Source of the DNA: Paulownia fortunei
Taxonomy: Eukaryota > Streptophyta > Magnoliopsida > Lamiales > Paulowniaceae
Length of the DNA: 64,000 nucleotides
Direction: 5' to 3'
Assembly: GCA_019321725.1 (NCBI GenBank)
Contig: CM033110.1
Location: 16,361,278 to 16,425,277 of the forward strand
Part shown: positions 60,576 to 64,000 of the stretch, one piece after another
How the letters are laid out: each line of letters opens with the position of its first letter
Numbering within the stretch: position 1 is the first letter of the stretch
Program-made: the position numbers and the translations under genes
Notes under the pieces: generated by a model
What the model was told of the DNA's origin: nothing
The model's input: only the letters and a program-made list of their open reading frames with translations
The model's database searches: none

Positions 60576-60955
60576 TGTTGAGAAAAATTTAGAATACATA
60601 ATTTTAAATATTATCTTAAAAAAAAAATCATTCTAAAATTGGAGACACAACAAAAACTATTAAATTTTGAGATATTACAAAGAAAACTTTTAATTCTCAC
60701 AAACACTCAAAACTAACAAAACTATACTCTTATATATAAGACTACTAGTATTATTTCTTCTTCACTCCTTGATGATTTATAAGGGTAGGGACTTGGGTAT
60801 TTATAGAAGAAAAAATAAAATACACACCATACATTTAATTAAGTTAATTAATTTTTTACTACACAAATTATAAAAATCTAATTAATTTGAATCCACACAA
60901 ATTACAATACACATAACTTAATAATTTAATTAATGGATGACAATGATCTACAACA
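60576..60955 (-). mobile_element. Copia 3' LTR (minus strand)
   Basis: On the minus strand this 380-base segment begins TGTTGTAGATC just after a purine-rich TGAGGGGAAG tract and ends CTCAACA. It includes a TATAAATAC motif (complement of GTATTTATA at about 60,809). The internal region of the same element lies at higher coordinates. Confidence 0.8.
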
Positions 60956-63325
60956 CTTCCCCTCAATGTCAGCTCTCATTCTCTGCACTACGCCGAGCTG
61001 TCGATGAAGCAATTCAAACTTACTAGTGCTCAAACCTTTTGTGAACAAGTCTGCAACTTGATTATCTATTTTGATTTGTCTCATCTCAATCTCTTCCTGC
61101 AGAATCTTTTCTCTGATAAAATGACAGTGCGCTTCAACATGCTTAGTTCTTACATGAAAGACTGGATTCTCTGCTAAATGAATTACCGACTAGTGTCACA
61201 GTACAATGTAATTGGACAAACTACTAACTGGTGTAGATTATTCATTAATTGTATTAACTATGTACTCTCTTGGTCTACCATTGCTACTGCTTGATACTCA
61301 GCTTCAGTGGTTGATAATGATACCGTCGGTTGTCTCTTGCTATACCAAGAAATTATTTCGAAACTAAGGTTAAACACATACCTAGTTGTTGATCTCCTGC
61401 ATAGTCAGCATCGCGGTAACCAACTAACTTGTAGCCTTCACCTTTCTTGTACAAAAGACCATAGTCAATTATACTCTTCACATATCTCACTATTCGTCGA
61501 ACACGTTCTAAGTGAGACTTCTTTAGATTCTGCATGTATCAACTTACAGCGCCAACTGCAAATGAAATGTCTGGTTGAGTCAAATTTAAATAAATGAGAC
61601 TACCTACAAGTTATCGATACATCATCCTATCCTCTAAGACTTTGCCTTCATGTGCACACAACTTGGCATTGGCTTTCATTTATGTTGAAATAGGTTTGCA
61701 ATCAAGCATCCCAAATCTCTCGTATACTTTTGTTGATCGAGAATCAACCCTACTTTTGTACGATCGATCTCTAATCCCAAAAAATGCTTGAGTTCTCCAA
61801 ATTCCTTCATCTGGAAATGAACTAATAAATTCTCCTTCGTCCGAAAAATTTATGCCTCATCATCACTAGTTACGATTAAATCATCAATATACACTAACAC
61901 GATAACTAGATTTCCTTCATTGGCTTTGAAAAACAACTAGAATCTGCAGATATTACTAAATAACCACTTTGTATTAGAAATTTAGCAATCTTACCATACT
62001 ACGCCCTAGGTGCTTGTTTCAGTCCATAGAGTGTTTTTCGAAGTTTACATACATATTCAGGTTGATTTTGGTTCTAAAAGCTCTTTGGTTTGATCATGTA
62101 GATCTCTCGATCTAGCTCTCCATGAACAAAAACATTCTCCACATCCATCTTCCACAAACTCCAGTCTTTGTTAGCTGCAAGCGTGAGTAGAACTCGTACA
62201 GTTGTAAGTTTTGCCATAGGACTAAACGTTTCATCATAGTCTAGTGCATATTGCTAAGAGAAACCATGAACAACCAATCGAACTTTGTACCTCTCGATTG
62301 ACCCATCTGGATGGTGCTTTATCTTGTAAATCCACTTGAAGGATATAGGTTTCACATCTATTGGCTTTAGCACCAAATTCCAAGTTTGATTTTTCCAAAG
62401 TGCATCGATCTCTTCTTTTATAGTTGTTATCCACTCAGAACTCTGTGATGCTTCTTTGAACGCCTCACATTCTATTATAGTTATTTCTTTAACTATGGCT
62501 ACATTGGCGTATTTGGAATTTGGCTTTCGTATTCTTGTTGACCTTCGGAGTTGAGATTGTGGAATTGATTCATCCATTTCACTAGGCTAGCCTTCTTCAT
62601 TTGATTGTTGATATACACTAGTTTGCCAAGGATTTTGAGTCGCTCTTTGTTCGACATCATCGCTGTTTAGATCTCCTGATTCATCCAAAATTGGTTGGAG
62701 TTGAACAGTGTACTCTCCAATCTTTTGTTGCACCTTGTCTCTAAATTCTTTAGAGTCTGGCAAAACCACATTCTCTAAAGACCACCAAGAAGATGCTTCA
62801 TCGAACACTACATCTCATGAAGGGTAGCATTTCCCACTTATTGGATCGCTACATTTCCACCCCTTTCTCTGGCTGTCGTATCCCACAAAGATACATCTAA
62901 CAACTTTCTTGTCAAACTTGTTTCGTAAATGATTAGGAACAAATACATAATATATACAGCCAAATACTCAAAAGTAACTAGATGTAGGTTTTATATTCCA
63001 CAGTTTCTCAAAGGGTAAAACAAATTCTAACCTCAGATGAGGAAGTCTGTTGATCACAAATGCTGTAGTCCTCATTGCTTCAGCCCAAAACCTTTCGAGT
63101 ACATTCTTTTCATATATCATACTCCGAAAAATTTCTACAAGATGTCGGTTCTTTCTCTCCACTACACCATTCTATTGTGGTGTGTTGGCACAAGTGTACT
63201 GATGACTTATTCGGTATTCCTTTAGGTAAAATTTGCTTGAGTTATATTCTTTCCTATTGTCTGTGTGCAAGTAACGGATCTTCTTTCCCATTTCTCCTTC
63301 AGCTGACTCTCTAATACGTGATGAT
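60956..63325 (-). mobile_element. Ty1/copia internal region, 5'-truncated (minus strand)
   Basis: From 63,310 downwards: integrase pieces [13 protein letters not shown], then NGVVERKNRHLVEIFRSM and FWAEAMRTTAFVINRLP (about 63,270-62,970); a RRSTRIRKPNSKY-type block before RT (about 62,545); RT with SFKWIYKIKHHPDGSIERYK (62,360-62,290), RLVVHGFS, DETFSPMAKLTTVR (about 62,240), LWKMDVENVF and a TLYGLKQAPRA block (about 62,020); and RNase H with [10 protein letters not shown] (about 61,410) and [11 protein letters not shown] (about 61,290). Stops and frameshifts are frequent. Integrase is cut at about 63,325, where gypsy LTR sequence starts. Confidence 0.88.
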
Positions 63326-64000
63326 TATGAACTAAATTCAACTAAACTAAACTAATAATAAATAACAATTAAAGATGAATTTCAATAACTAAAAAACCTA
63401 GAGTTATGATTTCACCATAATTAATTCAAATTAATTATTTTATCTCATCAATCTTAATTTATTTTCCAAGTGATAGTCGAGAATCTCTAAATTATCTACT
63501 AGTCTCTTCCAAGGTCTAATGAAAATATCATCAATTGCTAATCTACTATATTCCTATGTGAATTACAACAATCAACAATTTATTAGGTTCTATAGATCTC
63601 AAACATGACTACACAAATCATGTAAGTATATTCCTATCTCACATGCAATTTATAATTTTTACATATAGAACTAGATATATATATCACCTTCTGCATCAAT
63701 ATGATTAGCAAATCATTCAATTAGTGACCAACTAATTAAAAATATTAAGAACAATGTAAAAAACTCAACTTGAAAATAAATCAAGAATTGAATGGATACA
63801 AATATTCAAAACATCTTAATTAGATTACATCACAACCCTGAAAGAAGAAATTAATTTATGATGAAAATAAAAAGTAAATTAACAATATTCATACACATAA
63901 TCAAAGAAAGAAATAGAAAAATGAAATGGAATTTGAAAGATGATGAATTTCTTCCTTTGTAGATGTCTTCTTCATAAAATATGAAAGAATTATTTCATTT
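63326..64000 (-). mobile_element. Ty3/gypsy LTR segment, runs off the window
   Basis: This matches 38,850-39,500 almost throughout in the same orientation. Shared blocks include AAGTGATAGTCGAGAATC, CCAAGGTCTAATGAAAATAT and AATTAGATTACATCACAACC. Its left end is cut by the copia element at about 63,325 and its right end lies outside the window. Confidence 0.75.

Noticed and set aside
58690..60955. A single copia element with two LTRs at 58,690-59,168 and 60,576-60,955
   Set aside because: The two LTRs differ in sequence and length and lie on opposite strands, each next to its own polypurine tract, so they belong to different elements.

Overview
The window is nuclear DNA of a flowering plant, most likely a core eudicot. 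It is AT-rich, its protein genes carry GT-AG introns, and it holds plant-specific families (a NAC factor, an ABCG half-transporter, a PLS-class PPR protein, a CYP96A-type P450). It also contains Ty1/copia and Ty3/gypsy debris and a piece of plastid rDNA. I see no operon, CRISPR array or bacterial feature. The species cannot be named from the sequence.

Layout. Positions 1-34,400 are the gene-bearing half. It holds a three-exon XND1/NAC104-like gene (minus strand, 2,126-3,012) and a ten-exon organelle-type class II histone deacetylase, HDA14 (minus, 10,701-17,020), with TGGGCC promoter motifs just upstream. A single-exon ABCG5-type half-transporter (plus, 23,061-24,980) is followed by a convergent single-exon SLO2-type PPR gene (minus, 27,838-29,952). 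From memory, ABCG5 and SLO2 are also immediate neighbours in Arabidopsis (At2g13610 and At2g13600), so this pair looks like conserved microsynteny. The spaces between genes hold MITE-like elements, microsatellites, a possible tRNA-derived SINE, a G-quadruplex-prone tract upstream of ABCG5 and a perfect 42-bp inverted repeat.

Positions 34,400-49,740 are a duplicated, decayed block. Three diverged copies of one roughly 2-kb unit (A, B, C) are followed by tandem broken copies of a PHD-finger gene segment, fused to the same repeat sequence. Unit B has been hit twice: by a plastid 23S rRNA fragment and by a Ty3/gypsy remnant. Each unit carries a conserved foldback hairpin.

Positions 49,740-64,000 begin with an extremely AT-rich stretch. 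It is followed by an almost full-length CYP96A-type P450 carrying a nonsense codon, a frameshift and loss of the heme-contact arginine. The rest is a nest of retrotransposon fragments: copia pieces on both strands, two recognisable copia 3' LTRs, and gypsy LTR pieces of the same family as the insertion at 38.7 kb.

The four intact genes have unrelated roles (xylem differentiation, organellar deacetylation, cuticle/lipid export, mitochondrial RNA editing) and do not form a pathway. I found no convincing new multi-gene system. The most unusual items are the perfect inverted repeat at 18.8 kb and the composite PHD-gene/repeat array.
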